64,000 nucleotides of DNA, taken from NCBI RefSeq assembly GCF_004000825.1, contig NZ_BILZ01000024.1:22304-86303 (forward strand), written 5' to 3'. Shown in pieces: positions 43,988 through 52,728 of this stretch. The translations under genes were made by a program, and so were the position numbers. Under the pieces are notes generated by a model, which saw nothing but the letters and a program-made list of their open reading frames with translations, was not told the origin of the DNA and did not search any database. The stretch is from Paenibacillus kobensis NBRC 15729. GTDB taxonomy: Bacteria; Bacillota; Bacilli; Paenibacillales; Paenibacillaceae. Within the stretch, counting starts at the first letter, position 1, and the number at the start of each line of letters is the position of its first letter.

Positions 43988-45157
43988 ATGCTTATGCACG
44001 CGCCTAGAGCGCTTTACATTCATATCCCGTTCTGTACGAACAAATGTCACTATTGCGATTTCAACTCGTTCGTACTCAAGGGCCAACCAGTCGATGCATA
44101 CTTGGATGCGCTCGAATCTGAGATGAAGCAGACGGTCGCCGCGCTGCCGCCGGACACCATCGATACCGTATTCGTCGGCGGGGGTACGCCAACCGTACTG
44201 ACTCCGCCGCAGATGGAACGGTTTCTCTCGTCGGTGCGGAATCACTTCCCGCTCTCGCCGAACGTGGAATTCAGCATGGAAGCTAATCCGGGAACAACGG
44301 ATCCGGATAAGCTGGCAGCCATGTACGCGGGCGGCGTGAACCGGATTAGCTTCGGCGTTCAGTCTTTCGATAACGGTTTGCTCGAGAGGATCGGACGCAT
44401 TCACAATTCGGACGACGTGTATCGAAGCATCGAGAATGCGAAGAAGGCTGGATTTACGAATCTGTCGATCGACCTGATGTTCGGTCTTCCGAAGCAGACG
44501 GTCGAGCAACTGTCCGACAGCGTCGATAAGGCGCTGCAACTTGGACTGACCCATTACTCGCTATACAGCTTGAAGGTAGAGGAGAATACGCTGTTCCACA
44601 AGCTGTATGAGCGTAATGAGCTGCCTCTTCCAACGGAAGAAGAAGAGCTTGCGATGTTTATGGTTGTAATGAACAAGCTGCAAGCAGCTGGTTATAAACA
44701 TTACGAAATAAGCAACTTTGCGCTTCCAGGAATGGAAAGCCGCCATAACTCGACGTATTGGCGCAACGAGCCTTATTACGGATTGGGAGCAGGAGCTCAT
44801 GGATACGCAAGGGGCGAGCGGCATTTGAATATTAAAGGCGTTCAACCTTATATCGATGCAGCCAATGCGAGACTGCCGCGGCTCGATACGACTCCGATCG
44901 AAGAAGCGGAGGCGATGGAAGATTTTATGATGGTCGGCCTTCGGCTTCTGGAGGGTGTTCGCTGCGAGGCGTTCAGCCGCCAATTCCCGGGACATACGAT
45001 AGAAGAAGTGTTCGGAACGCAACTTGAACGTCTCCTGAAGGAAGGTCTGCTGCAGGGTCAGCCAGGTGAAGGTTACCGCCTGACAGACAAAGGCATTCCG
45101 CTTGGCAACGAAGTGTTCGGTGCTTTCATCGGTGTTCTGCCGACATCCGTTAGTTAG
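43988..45157 (+). CDS. hemW: HemW, radical SAM heme chaperone
   Basis: 389 residues. The 4Fe-4S motif is Cys16-x3-Cys20-x2-Cys23 followed by Asp-Phe25; the missing fourth Cys of true HemN marks HemW, which inserts heme into target proteins rather than oxidising coproporphyrinogen. Other landmarks are VFVGGGTPT, EANPG, SFGVQSF and YEISNFAL. AAGGAGG (43970-43976) fits ATG 43988. It follows lepA as in B. subtilis, and about 480 non-coding bases follow it. Confidence 0.93.
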   Translation: MLMHAPRALYIHIPFCTNKCHYCDFNSFVLKGQPVDAYLDALESEMKQTVAALPPDTIDTVFVGGGTPTVLTPPQMERFLSSVRNHFPLSPNVEFSMEANPGTTDPDKLAAMYAGGVNRISFGVQSFDNGLLERIGRIHNSDDVYRSIENAKKAGFTNLSIDLMFGLPKQTVEQLSDSVDKALQLGLTHYSLYSLKVEENTLFHKLYERNELPLPTEEEELAMFMVVMNKLQAAGYKHYEISNFALPGMESRHNSTYWRNEPYYGLGAGAHGYARGERHLNIKGVQPYIDAANARLPRLDTTPIEEAEAMEDFMMVGLRLLEGVRCEAFSRQFPGHTIEEVFGTQLERLLKEGLLQGQPGEGYRLTDKGIPLGNEVFGAFIGVLPTSVS

Positions 45158-45541
45158 AGCTTCCGAGCCCCTTGGGAATGATAGATCGTTGCTAGCTCTC
45201 ATAAGGATCAAGAGACATGTCCAGCATTTCGGTTCCTTCGGAACGTTCCGCAATGGGGTGTCTCATTGTAAGATATACAAGGATAATTCCGCTTTATCGT
45301 AAAGTGGAATCGTGTTGGGCGCTAACTACATTTTTGGGTTGTATGAAATGCAATGCGGCGTTCCCTGCAAACAATAAAGTCTAATTTCAATGTAGAGTAA
45401 ACAAGGCTGAGCCTGTGTCGGGGACTGCACTCGGGGACTTCACCCTGTTTGTGAAGACGCTGGGGCAGCCTTTTTTGCTGCTGCTTGATAAGCATGCAAC
45501 GAACGGAAAAATCGATTGCGGTCAAATTTTAAAATTGGCTA
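45158..45541 (+). other. Structured non-coding stretch after hemW
   Basis: About 380 bases without a supportable gene. They hold a long imperfect hairpin (45212-45264; outer GAGACA/TGTCTC, inner GGTTCC/GGAAC around TTC), a compact 11-bp hairpin with a TCG loop (45286-45310; ATTCCGCTTTA with TAAAGTGGAAT), a small stem CTTCAC/GTGAAG (45438-45443, 45451-45456), and a terminator-like end in which AGGCTG (45404-45409) can pair with CAGCCT (45466-45471) before six T (45471-45476). The last may end hemW transcripts or a separate small RNA. No known riboswitch consensus is recognisable. Confidence 0.5.
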
Positions 45542-45576
45542 TTGAGCAATCATTCGTTTTGATGTATATTTATTCA
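45542..45576 (+). promoter_or_regulatory. Promoter of argA-like gene with ARG-box-like operator on the -10
   Basis: TTGAGC (45542-45547) and TATATT (45565-45570) with a 17-base spacer make a sigma-A-type promoter. The sequence TGTATATTTATTCA (45563-45576) matches the ArgR/AhrC box TGAATWWWWATTCA at all but one position and covers the -10. The site would let the arginine repressor block the argA-like gene about 65 bases downstream. Confidence 0.5.
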
Positions 45577-45639
45577 TATTATTTGAGTGGTCGGACGGCG
45601 AATGACTTCATGACCGGCACAGAAGCGGAGGGGACGAGC

Positions 45640-46107
45640 GTGAAACAAGCAGTTGTAACCTGCAGGCAGGCGGCGCCAGGCGATGTCGAGGCGTTATTTC
45701 ATTTAATACAAGGCTACGCGGAGAAAGGGATTATGCTGCCGCGAAGCCGCCAAGCGCTTGACAGGTTGATTGACACGTTCGTCGTGGCGGAGCTCGACGA
45801 TGTGATCGTCGGCTGCGGCTCGCTGTGCCAGCTTGGCAAAGATTTGGTCGAGATTCGTTCTCTCGGCATGACGGAAGGCTACAAGGGGCTCGGAATCGGA
45901 AGCATGCTCGTCGATAAGCTGATTGAGCAGGCGAAGGAGCAGGGGCTTACGAAAGTGATGGCGCTCACCTATGCGGTCGACTTTTTCGTGAAGAACGGCT
46001 TCTCGGTCGTCGAGAAAGAAATTTTCCCGGAGAAAGTATGGACGGATTGCGTGAATTGTCCTAAGCAGAATAATTGCGATGAAATTGCCGTACTGAAAAT
46101 GATCTAA
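45640..46107 (+). CDS. Stand-alone N-acetylglutamate synthase-like GNAT
   Basis: 155 residues of the short ArgA type, without the amino-acid kinase domain of E. coli ArgA. Features are CRQAAPGDVEALFHLIQGYA, EIRSLGMTEGYKGLGIGSML (acetyl-CoA loop), MALTYAVDFFVKNGF and the Cys-rich tail DCVNCPKQNNCDEIAVLKM typical of these proteins. It would acetylate glutamate at the first step of arginine synthesis. GTG 45640 after GCGGAGGGG is chosen; a longer reading from 45415 would translate the promoter and terminator region. An ARG-box-like site supports the arginine link. Confidence 0.82.
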   Translation: MKQAVVTCRQAAPGDVEALFHLIQGYAEKGIMLPRSRQALDRLIDTFVVAELDDVIVGCGSLCQLGKDLVEIRSLGMTEGYKGLGIGSMLVDKLIEQAKEQGLTKVMALTYAVDFFVKNGFSVVEKEIFPEKVWTDCVNCPKQNNCDEIAVLKMI

Positions 46108-46146
46108 CAAAATACGATGAAATGATGCGCAAAGTGCCGAACCGAC

Positions 46147-46176
46147 TTGACAACGCTCAAGCTGGTTTGGTATTTT
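46147..46176 (+). promoter_or_regulatory. Sigma-A promoter of the heat-shock operon
   Basis: TTGACA (46147-46152) and TATTTT (46171-46176) with an 18-base spacer, directly upstream of the CIRCE element. Confidence 0.65.
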
Positions 46177-46187
46177 TGTATTGACGA

Positions 46188-46214
46188 TTAGCACTCGACG
46201 CTAATGAGTGCTAA
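46188..46214 (+). promoter_or_regulatory. CIRCE operator (HrcA-binding site)
   Basis: The perfect consensus TTAGCACTC-N9-GAGTGCTAA. HrcA binds here and represses hrcA-grpE-dnaK-dnaJ until heat shock titrates GroEL away. Confidence 0.97.
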
Positions 46215-46264
46215 CGGTCGAAGGCAGCGGGTTCGTTGCCGGAAGATCAAGAGGAGGGTTCGGA

Positions 46265-47296
46265 ATGTTAACGGATAGACAACGAATGATATTGACAGCC
46301 ATTGTAGACGATTATATACGTTCAGCCGAACCCGTCGGATCGCGAAGCATTTCTAAGCGCGGCGACGTCGGCTTCAGCCCGGCGACGATCCGCAACGAAA
46401 TGTCCGATCTGGAGGAGCTTGGTTTTCTGGAGCAGCCCCACACGTCTGCAGGGCGCATCCCTTCGATCAAAGGCTACCGTTATTATGTCGATCACGTGGT
46501 CAAGCTGGGCGGCGTAAGTCCTGTCGAAGCGACAAGCTTCCGTTCTTTCTTCGCAGAGAGAATGACGGAGATGGAGCAAGTGATGCAGCAGGCGGCCACG
46601 ATTCTGGCAAGCATGACGAATTATACGTCGATTGCGCTTGGGCCAGAGTCGATCAATCATTCCTTGAAGCATTTTCAACTCGTACCTTTGAATGCCGAGA
46701 CAGCAGTGGCGATCGTCGTCACCAATACCGGACATGTCGAGAACCGGACGATTTCGCTGCCGGAAGGAATCAGCATATCGGACTTGGAGAAGACGGTTCA
46801 TATATTGAATGCGAAGCTTGCTGGTGTACCGATGATGCGGGTGACGTCGAAGCTTTACTCTGAAGTTGGGGAAGAGTTGAGCCGTTACGTCGATCATTAC
46901 GAGCAAGTCATGGGTATGTTGGAGCGTGCTCTTCCCGTCGGTGATGAACATGAGCATCGGATATATCTTGGCGGTGCCACGAACATGCTGACGCAGCCGG
47001 AGTTCAAGGACGTCGATAAAATTAAGACGATACTCGATCTGTTGGATGAGACGCCTACGTTGTCGCGCATGCTTTCTTCTTCACAATCCGGCATACAAGT
47101 TCGGATTGGTACCGAGAACAAGCATGAAGCAATCAACGATTGCAGCGTTATTACAGCTACTTATGCGATCAACGGACAGTCACTGGGTACGATTGGCATT
47201 TTGGGACCGACTCGAATGGATTATGCGAAAGTCATCAGTCTGCTCGACGTTGTGTCGAAGGATATGGCATCGCTGTTATCCCGCTGGTATCGTTAA
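46265..47296 (+). CDS. hrcA: Heat-inducible transcription repressor HrcA
   Basis: 343 residues. The N-terminal winged helix (MLTDRQRMILTAIVDDYI, GFSPATIRNEMSDLEELGFL, HTSAGRIPSIKGYRYYVD) binds CIRCE; the rest is the GAF-like dimer domain. It represses its own operon and depends on GroEL for folding. ATG 46265 follows AGGAGGG; an in-frame ATG at 46208 lies inside the CIRCE element and is not used. Confidence 0.97.
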   Translation: MLTDRQRMILTAIVDDYIRSAEPVGSRSISKRGDVGFSPATIRNEMSDLEELGFLEQPHTSAGRIPSIKGYRYYVDHVVKLGGVSPVEATSFRSFFAERMTEMEQVMQQAATILASMTNYTSIALGPESINHSLKHFQLVPLNAETAVAIVVTNTGHVENRTISLPEGISISDLEKTVHILNAKLAGVPMMRVTSKLYSEVGEELSRYVDHYEQVMGMLERALPVGDEHEHRIYLGGATNMLTQPEFKDVDKIKTILDLLDETPTLSRMLSSSQSGIQVRIGTENKHEAINDCSVITATYAINGQSLGTIGILGPTRMDYAKVISLLDVVSKDMASLLSRWYR

Positions 47297-47370
47297 GCTG
47301 TTAAACGGCAATTGCCGTCATACGTGCATACGGCCGGGTTCGAGGCGGGAACGTTAAGGAGGTGAGCAAG

Positions 47371-47940
47371 ATGAGTGCGAATGACAATATGATGGAGGAG
47401 CAAGAGGCCGTGACGAACGTCGATCAAGAAGAGCAACAGGAACATACAATGGAATCAGCTGACATAGCACAAGAAGAAACAGCTGGCGATGCTCGCGTCG
47501 CTGAGCTCGAGCGTCAGGTTGAGGAGCACCAACAACGATACTTAAGAGCGCAAGCGGATTTCGACAATTTCCGCCGCCGTACGATAAAAGAACGGGAAGA
47601 GCTGGCTCAATATGCGACGATGAAGCTTCTTAACCAGCTTCTGCCGGTTGTCGATAACTTCGAGCGTGCTATTGCGGCAGCGAAGCAGAACAGCGATTTC
47701 GAGGCACTCTCCAAAGGTGTCGACATGATCTCGCGCCAATTCAGCCAAGTGCTTGAGCAAGAAGGGCTCAAACCGATGGAAGTCGTAGGAGAGCCGTTCA
47801 ACCCTGAGTATCACCAAGCCGTCATGCAGGAGCAATCCTCTGAGCATGAGGAAGGCACCGTTCTGGAGGAGCTTCAGAAAGGCTACATGCTGAAGGATAA
47901 AGTCCTTCGTCCGGCTATGGTTAAAGTAAGCAGCAGCTAA
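47371..47940 (+). CDS. grpE: Nucleotide exchange factor GrpE
   Basis: 189 residues. An acidic Glu/Gln-rich N-terminal tail (about 1-45), the long coiled coil (about 48-95; [20 protein letters not shown]) and the C-terminal beta domain ([29 protein letters not shown]). GrpE releases ADP from DnaK. AAGGAGGTG lies seven bases before ATG 47371; GTG 47362 overlaps the ribosome site. Confidence 0.96.
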   Translation: MSANDNMMEEQEAVTNVDQEEQQEHTMESADIAQEETAGDARVAELERQVEEHQQRYLRAQADFDNFRRRTIKEREELAQYATMKLLNQLLPVVDNFERAIAAAKQNSDFEALSKGVDMISRQFSQVLEQEGLKPMEVVGEPFNPEYHQAVMQEQSSEHEEGTVLEELQKGYMLKDKVLRPAMVKVSSS

Positions 47941-47998
47941 ATCATCATTCACGAATGATACGATACCATATGAACCATTTATTGAGGAGGCTATTACG

Positions 47999-49837
47999 AT
48001 GAGTAAAGTAATCGGTATTGACCTTGGTACCACGAACTCTTGCGTCGCGGTTATGGAAGGCGGCGAGGCAGTCGTTATCCCGAATCCGGAAGGCAACCGC
48101 ACGACCCCTTCTGTTGTAGGCTTTAAGAAAGACGGCGAGCGCGTCGTAGGCGAAACGGCAAAACGCCAAGCTATTACGAACCCGGACCGTACGATCATGT
48201 CGATCAAACGCCACATGGGTACGAACCATAAAGAAGTAATCGAAGGCAAAGAATATACGGCACAAGAAATTTCGGCTATCATTCTGCAAAAGCTGAAGTC
48301 CGATGCTGAAGCATACCTCGGCCAACCGGTTACGCAAGCGGTTATTACGGTTCCAGCATACTTCAACGATAGCCAGCGTCAAGCGACGAAGGACGCAGGC
48401 AAAATCGCGGGTCTCGAAGTGCTTCGTATCGTCAACGAGCCGACAGCAGCAGCGCTTGCTTACGGCATGGAGAAATCCGAAGATCAAACGATCCTCGTCT
48501 ATGACCTTGGCGGCGGTACGTTCGACGTATCGATTCTTGAGCTGGGCGACGGGTTCTTCGAAGTTAAAGCAACGAGCGGCGACAACCGTCTCGGCGGCGA
48601 CGACTTTGACCAAGTGATCATCGACTATCTTGTATCGGAATTCCGTAAAGAGCATGGCACGGACTTGTCCAAAGACAAAGGTGCCGTTCAACGTCTGAAA
48701 GATGCAGCAGAGAAAGCGAAGAAAGAGCTGTCGGGCGTCTTGACGACGACGATCTCGCTTCCATTCATTACGATGGTTGACGGCGTGCCACAGCACTTGG
48801 AGTTGACGCTGTCCCGTGCGAAATTCGAAGAGCTGTCTGCTAGCCTTGTCGAGCGCACGCTGGCGCCTACGCGCCAAGCGCTTAGCGACTCCGGCCTGTC
48901 GTCTGCACAAATCGACAAAGTTGTTCTCGTCGGCGGTTCGACGCGTATCCCGGCTGTACAAGAAGCGATTAAGAAATTGATCGGTAAAGAGCCGCACAAA
49001 GGCGTTAACCCGGACGAAGTCGTAGCGCTCGGCGCTGCGGTTCAAGCCGGCGTATTGACGGGCGACGTCAAAGACGTCGTACTGCTCGACGTAACACCAC
49101 TGTCGCTTGGTATCGAAACGGCTGGCGGCGTATTTACGAAAATGATCGACCGCAACACGACGATTCCGACAAGCAAGTCGCAAGTCTATTCGACGTATGC
49201 TGACAATCAGCCTAGCGTTGAGATCCACGTCCTGCAAGGCGAGCGCCAAATGGCTGCCGGCAACAAAACGCTTGGCCGCTTCACGCTCGGCGACATCCCG
49301 CTCGCTCCGCGTGGCGTACCGCAAATCGAAGTTACGTTCGACATCGATGCGAACGGTATCGTTAACGTATCGGCGCTCGATAAAGGCACGGGCAAGAGCC
49401 AGAAGATCACGATTACATCTTCGAGCGGTCTCAGCGATGAAGAAGTTGAACGCATGATGAAAGACGCTGAGCTTCATGCGGAAGAAGACAAAAAACGCAA
49501 AGATCTCGTAGAAGCGAAAAACAACGCGGATCAGCTCGTATATACGGTTGACAAGACGCTGAAAGATCTCGGCGACAAAGTGGATGCAGCCGAAATCGCG
49601 AAAGCGGAAGAAGCTAAAGAGCGCGTGAAGAAGGCGCTTGAAGGCGAGGAGCTTGAAGAAATCAATGCAGCGGTAGAAGCACTGACAGAAGTTGTACAAC
49701 AGCTGTCCGTGAAGCTGTATGAGCAAGCTGGTGCACAAGCGGGTCAAGAAGCGCCGGAAGGCGCGGCTGGCGATGCCGGTCCTAATAAAGATAACGTCGT
49801 CGATGCCGACTACGAAGTCGTAGACGACAAGAAATAA
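47999..49837 (+). CDS. dnaK: Molecular chaperone DnaK (Hsp70)
   Basis: 612 residues. The Hsp70 signatures are [18 protein letters not shown] at the N-terminus, [14 protein letters not shown] and [16 protein letters not shown]; the substrate-binding domain and a C-terminal lid ending in [11 protein letters not shown] are complete. It has the shorter loop of Gram-positive DnaKs. TTGAGGAGG precedes ATG 47999. A large antisense open frame across it is a codon-bias shadow. Confidence 0.98.
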   Translation: MSKVIGIDLGTTNSCVAVMEGGEAVVIPNPEGNRTTPSVVGFKKDGERVVGETAKRQAITNPDRTIMSIKRHMGTNHKEVIEGKEYTAQEISAIILQKLKSDAEAYLGQPVTQAVITVPAYFNDSQRQATKDAGKIAGLEVLRIVNEPTAAALAYGMEKSEDQTILVYDLGGGTFDVSILELGDGFFEVKATSGDNRLGGDDFDQVIIDYLVSEFRKEHGTDLSKDKGAVQRLKDAAEKAKKELSGVLTTTISLPFITMVDGVPQHLELTLSRAKFEELSASLVERTLAPTRQALSDSGLSSAQIDKVVLVGGSTRIPAVQEAIKKLIGKEPHKGVNPDEVVALGAAVQAGVLTGDVKDVVLLDVTPLSLGIETAGGVFTKMIDRNTTIPTSKSQVYSTYADNQPSVEIHVLQGERQMAAGNKTLGRFTLGDIPLAPRGVPQIEVTFDIDANGIVNVSALDKGTGKSQKITITSSSGLSDEEVERMMKDAELHAEEDKKRKDLVEAKNNADQLVYTVDKTLKDLGDKVDAAEIAKAEEAKERVKKALEGEELEEINAAVEALTEVVQQLSVKLYEQAGAQAGQEAPEGAAGDAGPNKDNVVDADYEVVDDKK

Positions 49838-49870
49838 GCTTAGACCACAACCGTTCGCGGGCGAGAGGAG

Positions 49871-49906
49871 ATAGGTCAAAGTCAGGCGTGGCCTGGCTTT
49901 GACCTA
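49871..49906 (+). repeat. Strong hairpin between dnaK and dnaJ
   Basis: ATAGGTCAAAGTCAGG (49871-49886) and CCTGGCTTTGACCTAT (49891-49906) pair over 16 positions (one G-T) around a short loop. No T run follows. It could protect the dnaK message or act as a processing or partial termination point inside the operon. Confidence 0.75.
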
Positions 49907-49966
49907 TCCTTGCGTTCATATACGCAAGAAGGCGCTCGTGGATGATCCACATGGGGGTGAGAGGAA

Positions 49967-51103
49967 TTGGCTGACAAGCGCGATTATTATGAAGTGCTCG
50001 GCGTCGGTAAGAGTGCATCCGACGATGAAATAAAGAAGGCTTACCGCCAGATGGCACGCCAGTACCATCCAGACGTGAACAAGGCTGCTGATGCGGAGGC
50101 GAAGTTCAAGGAAGTAAAAGAAGCGTATGACGTGTTGAGCGATGCTGGGAAGCGCGACACATACGATCGTCATGGACACGTCGATCCGAATCAATTCGGC
50201 GGCATGGGCGGCGGAGGCGCCGATTTCGGCGGCTTCGGCGATATTTTCGACATGTTCTTTGGAGGCGGAGGCGGACGGCGCGATCCGAACGCACCGCAGC
50301 GCGGCAACGACCTTCAGTATTCGATGACGATCGAATTCAAAGAAGCGGTGTTCGGCAAGGAAACGGAAGTTACGATTCCCCGCACCGAATCTTGCGATAC
50401 ATGCTTCGGTTCCGGCGCGAAAGCAGGCACCAAGCCAGAAACCTGTTCCACTTGCCGCGGCACTGGCCAGCAAGAGGTTGTACAGAACACGCCGTTCGGC
50501 CGTATGAATACGCGCCGTACTTGTACGCATTGCGGCGGCGCCGGCAAAGTGATCAAAGAGAAATGCGGCACGTGCCATGGCGCTGGCAAAGTGAAGAAGC
50601 AGCGCCGAATCAACGTCCGCATTCCAGCTGGTGTCGACGACGGTGCACAAATCCGTCTGTCGGGTGAAGGCGAAGGCGGCTTGCGCGGCGGCCCATCCGG
50701 CGACTTATATATCGTTATCCGCGTGAAGAAGCACGAGTTCTTCGACCGTGAGAACGACGATATTTATTGCGAGGTTCCGCTTACGTTTGCGCAGGCGGCG
50801 CTTGGCGATGAGATTGAGGTACCGACTCTCACGGAGAAAGTGAAGCTGAAGGTGCCAGCGGGCACGCAGACTGGCACGTACTTCCGGTTGAAGGGCAAAG
50901 GCGTTCCTCGTCTTCGCGGCCACGGCACAGGCGACCAGCACGTCAAAGTGACGATCGTCACGCCGACCAAGCTGACCGACGAGCAGAAGGAGCTGCTCCG
51001 CCAATTCGGCGGTTTGAACAGCGACGGCGCTGCTCAAGAGCCGGAGCAGGAGCATCATGAGTCGATTTTCGAACGGATGAAGAAAGCTTTCCGAGGCGAA
51101 TAG
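49967..51103 (+). CDS. dnaJ: Chaperone protein DnaJ
   Basis: 378 residues. J domain with HPD at 34-36, a Gly/Phe-rich linker (about 72-100), four CxxCxGxG zinc repeats ([32 protein letters not shown]) and the C-terminal substrate domains. It delivers substrates to DnaK and stimulates its ATPase. The start is TTG 49967, after GGGGGTGAGAGGA. A terminator follows, whereas in B. subtilis prmA follows directly. Confidence 0.97.
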   Translation: MADKRDYYEVLGVGKSASDDEIKKAYRQMARQYHPDVNKAADAEAKFKEVKEAYDVLSDAGKRDTYDRHGHVDPNQFGGMGGGGADFGGFGDIFDMFFGGGGGRRDPNAPQRGNDLQYSMTIEFKEAVFGKETEVTIPRTESCDTCFGSGAKAGTKPETCSTCRGTGQQEVVQNTPFGRMNTRRTCTHCGGAGKVIKEKCGTCHGAGKVKKQRRINVRIPAGVDDGAQIRLSGEGEGGLRGGPSGDLYIVIRVKKHEFFDRENDDIYCEVPLTFAQAALGDEIEVPTLTEKVKLKVPAGTQTGTYFRLKGKGVPRLRGHGTGDQHVKVTIVTPTKLTDEQKELLRQFGGLNSDGAAQEPEQEHHESIFERMKKAFRGE

Positions 51104-51128
51104 CGTATCGCTTACAGGACGGCAATAG

Positions 51129-51171
51129 AAAAGACGCTTCACAGGCTATCCGCCATGTGAAGCGTCTTTTT
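51129..51171. terminator. Terminator after dnaJ
   Basis: AAAAGACGCTTCACA (from 51129) pairs with TGTGAAGCGTCTTTT (51156-51170) with a 12-base loop and T runs on both strands, so it serves dnaJ and the convergent SUFU gene. Confidence 0.93.
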
Positions 51172-51189
51172 GTGCGATAAGAACTTTGG

Positions 51190-51921
51190 TTAGAACAGTC
51201 CGAACCGTTTGCCGCACGTATTTTTCCTCTTTGGGTTGACGATCTCCGTGACGCCGGCTTTATCCAGCTTCGCGAAAAGCTTGTCTGCTCCTTCCTTAAG
51301 CTTGTAGTCCATTTCTTCGTTATAGAGCGGAATGAGACTGTAGAAACGAACCTGTTTATCCGGTGAAAGGGTCAGGTTGAAAAAATCGTTATTCGATTCG
51401 ACCGTTGAAGGGACGGACAAAACCATGCCTGAGAGCTTCGTTCCGTCCGCATAAGGTTCGGCAGGGTTGCCGTTTGGAATCGTATGAGCCATATAAAGCC
51501 AAGTATTATATTCGTGAGGGAACCGGGCTAGCGTCTTCAAGCTGCGAATAGGCCAGTAATTTTCCTCCTTCTTAAACGCCTCGTCGGACAGGCTCCAGTC
51601 AGGAGGGAGACAAAGCATCAGTTCCGCGTACCGGTACGCTTCGGCACCTGGCGGCACCGTCATAGGCAGATTGCTCATGCCGCATGTCACTAGCGTGTAG
51701 AAATTACGTTCTCGAGTTGGAGCGACGACGATGATGTCGATATGGACGAGATCCGATACGATTTCATGATAAACGCCTTGAATTTTGCCAATATGTAACT
51801 CTACGTGTCGGGAAATAATGTCGATTGCGGTTGCGTCTCCGAAGGCAGGCTCGAATTCCCGCTCTGCCGCTTCGTGTCTATAGATCGGTTGTCCGGATGG
51901 AGATAGCTCTTGGCTGCTCAT
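51190..51921 (-). CDS. Suppressor-of-fused (SUFU) domain protein
   Basis: 243 residues. Segments typical of the bacterial SUFU family include VSDLVHIDIIVVAPTRERNF, YTLVTCGMSNLPM, AEAYRYAELMLCLPPDW and the ENYWPIRSLKTLARFPHEYN stretch. Bacterial SUFU-domain proteins are largely uncharacterised; some act as immunity proteins in polymorphic toxin systems. No toxin gene is seen next to it. ATG 51921 follows GGAGGCCC on the minus strand. It is the first gene of a 5.5-kb insert between dnaJ and prmA. Confidence 0.82.
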   Translation of the reverse strand: MSSQELSPSGQPIYRHEAAEREFEPAFGDATAIDIISRHVELHIGKIQGVYHEIVSDLVHIDIIVVAPTRERNFYTLVTCGMSNLPMTVPPGAEAYRYAELMLCLPPDWSLSDEAFKKEENYWPIRSLKTLARFPHEYNTWLYMAHTIPNGNPAEPYADGTKLSGMVLSVPSTVESNNDFFNLTLSPDKQVRFYSLIPLYNEEMDYKLKEGADKLFAKLDKAGVTEIVNPKRKNTCGKRFGLF

Positions 51922-52161
51922 AGGGCCTCCTCTGGAGATAATTGGTAAATAAATGCATCAATAAAATAACATGCCAAGAAGGGAGGCGTAAACAAAAATC
52001 GACTTTTTGTACGAAAGATAGCTGTCACTTCGGTTGGGACGTTCGGGAAAAGAACATAAGCGCATATTTCCAGCCGAGACCGTTCATCCTATTATCGTTT
52101 CAGGCGGGCACCAAGCCTCTGAATCCAATTCGCAACGAATGCCCAAGAGGAGATGATACAG

Positions 52162-52323
52162 ATGGTGAATTTGAAAAAAAACAACTTGGAAGACGTCAAT
52201 TTCGGTGAATTGCCGATTGCGGAGAATGAAGATGTCGAGTTCTCGGAGGAGCTTGCGGACGAAGATGATAAAGTAGCTCAGCAAAGAGCGGCAGCGGCTG
52301 ACCGCCGTGCTAAAGAGCAGTAA
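52162..52323 (+). CDS. yfhD: YfhD family small protein
   Basis: 53 residues. The C-terminal half (EDVEFSEELADEDDKVAQQR, AAAADRRAKEQ) matches the YfhD family, small acidic proteins of Bacillus and Paenibacillus of unknown role. AGAGGAG lies before ATG 52162. The stop TAA shares a base with the ATG of the next gene. Confidence 0.75.
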   Translation: MVNLKKNNLEDVNFGELPIAENEDVEFSEELADEDDKVAQQRAAAADRRAKEQ

Positions 52324-52535
52324 TGGATGAAGGCATTCGTATTCGTGCCGCCTATACGGCGGAATCCGGAGCACGCGAAGCGGCGCTGAAGCTGCAGCTT
52401 CTCCGTGCGCACGCGGTGACGGACGAGTCGTCCGGAATTATAATGGCGACAGTCGCTCCCGACTTGCTGGACCGTGCGCTTCATCTCATTCGGCAGACGG
52501 GCGGAGAAGCAGAGCCGATCGATTCGTTCAGTTGA
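52323..52535 (+). CDS. Hypothetical protein coupled to yfhD, 70 aa
   Basis: The start ATG 52323 overlaps the yfhD stop (TAATG), and a strong terminator follows 26 bases after the stop, so it forms a two-gene unit with yfhD. The product is a small soluble alpha/beta-looking protein (AREAALKLQLLRAHAVTDES, LLDRALHLIRQTGG). I do not recognise the family. Confidence 0.65.
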   Translation: MDEGIRIRAAYTAESGAREAALKLQLLRAHAVTDESSGIIMATVAPDLLDRALHLIRQTGGEAEPIDSFS

Positions 52536-52560
52536 CGGTGACTTAAAGAACAGCAGGAAG

Positions 52561-52592
52561 GATCGGGGTCCGAAGGGGCTTCGATCTTTTTT
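52561..52592 (+). terminator. Rho-independent terminator of the yfhD unit
   Basis: GATCGGGGTCC (52561-52571) pairs with GGGCTTCGATC (52576-52586), including three G-T pairs, with a GAAG loop and six T. Confidence 0.88.
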
Positions 52593-52623
52593 GTATGGGA
52601 TAACAATTTAAATCAACCAACTA

Positions 52624-52652
52624 TTTACAACTTATCCTCGTTGCGATATTAT
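52624..52652 (+). promoter_or_regulatory. Candidate promoter of the TetR operon
   Basis: TTTACA (52624-52629), a 17-base spacer and TATTAT (52647-52652), 77 bases before the tetR gene. Confidence 0.5.
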
Positions 52653-52655
52653 AGA

Positions 52656-52669
52656 ACTGACCATTCAGT
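52656..52669. promoter_or_regulatory. Candidate TetR operator
   Basis: ACTGACCATTCAGT is a palindrome with five-base arms (ACTGA/TCAGT) and lies just after the -10 box, at the expected transcription start. This is a typical place for an autoregulating TetR-type repressor. Confidence 0.4.
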
Positions 52670-52728
52670 ACTAAATTATTAATTTTCCAGAAAAAAGGTC
52701 GTCCATTGCTCGACAAAGGAGAAGGATT

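Noticed and set aside
45415..45639. N-terminal extension of the argA-like protein by 75 residues
   Set aside because: It would translate a terminator-like T run, the promoter and the ARG-box-like site; GTG 45640 has a good ribosome site and gives the normal family length.
47945..49879. 644-residue open frame on the minus strand across dnaK
   Set aside because: Same reason: exact shadow of dnaK with low-quality Phe/Arg-rich translation and no ribosome site.
51942..52208. 88-residue plus-strand frame upstream of yfhD
   Set aside because: No ribosome site, no family features and it overlaps the well-supported YfhD gene in another frame.
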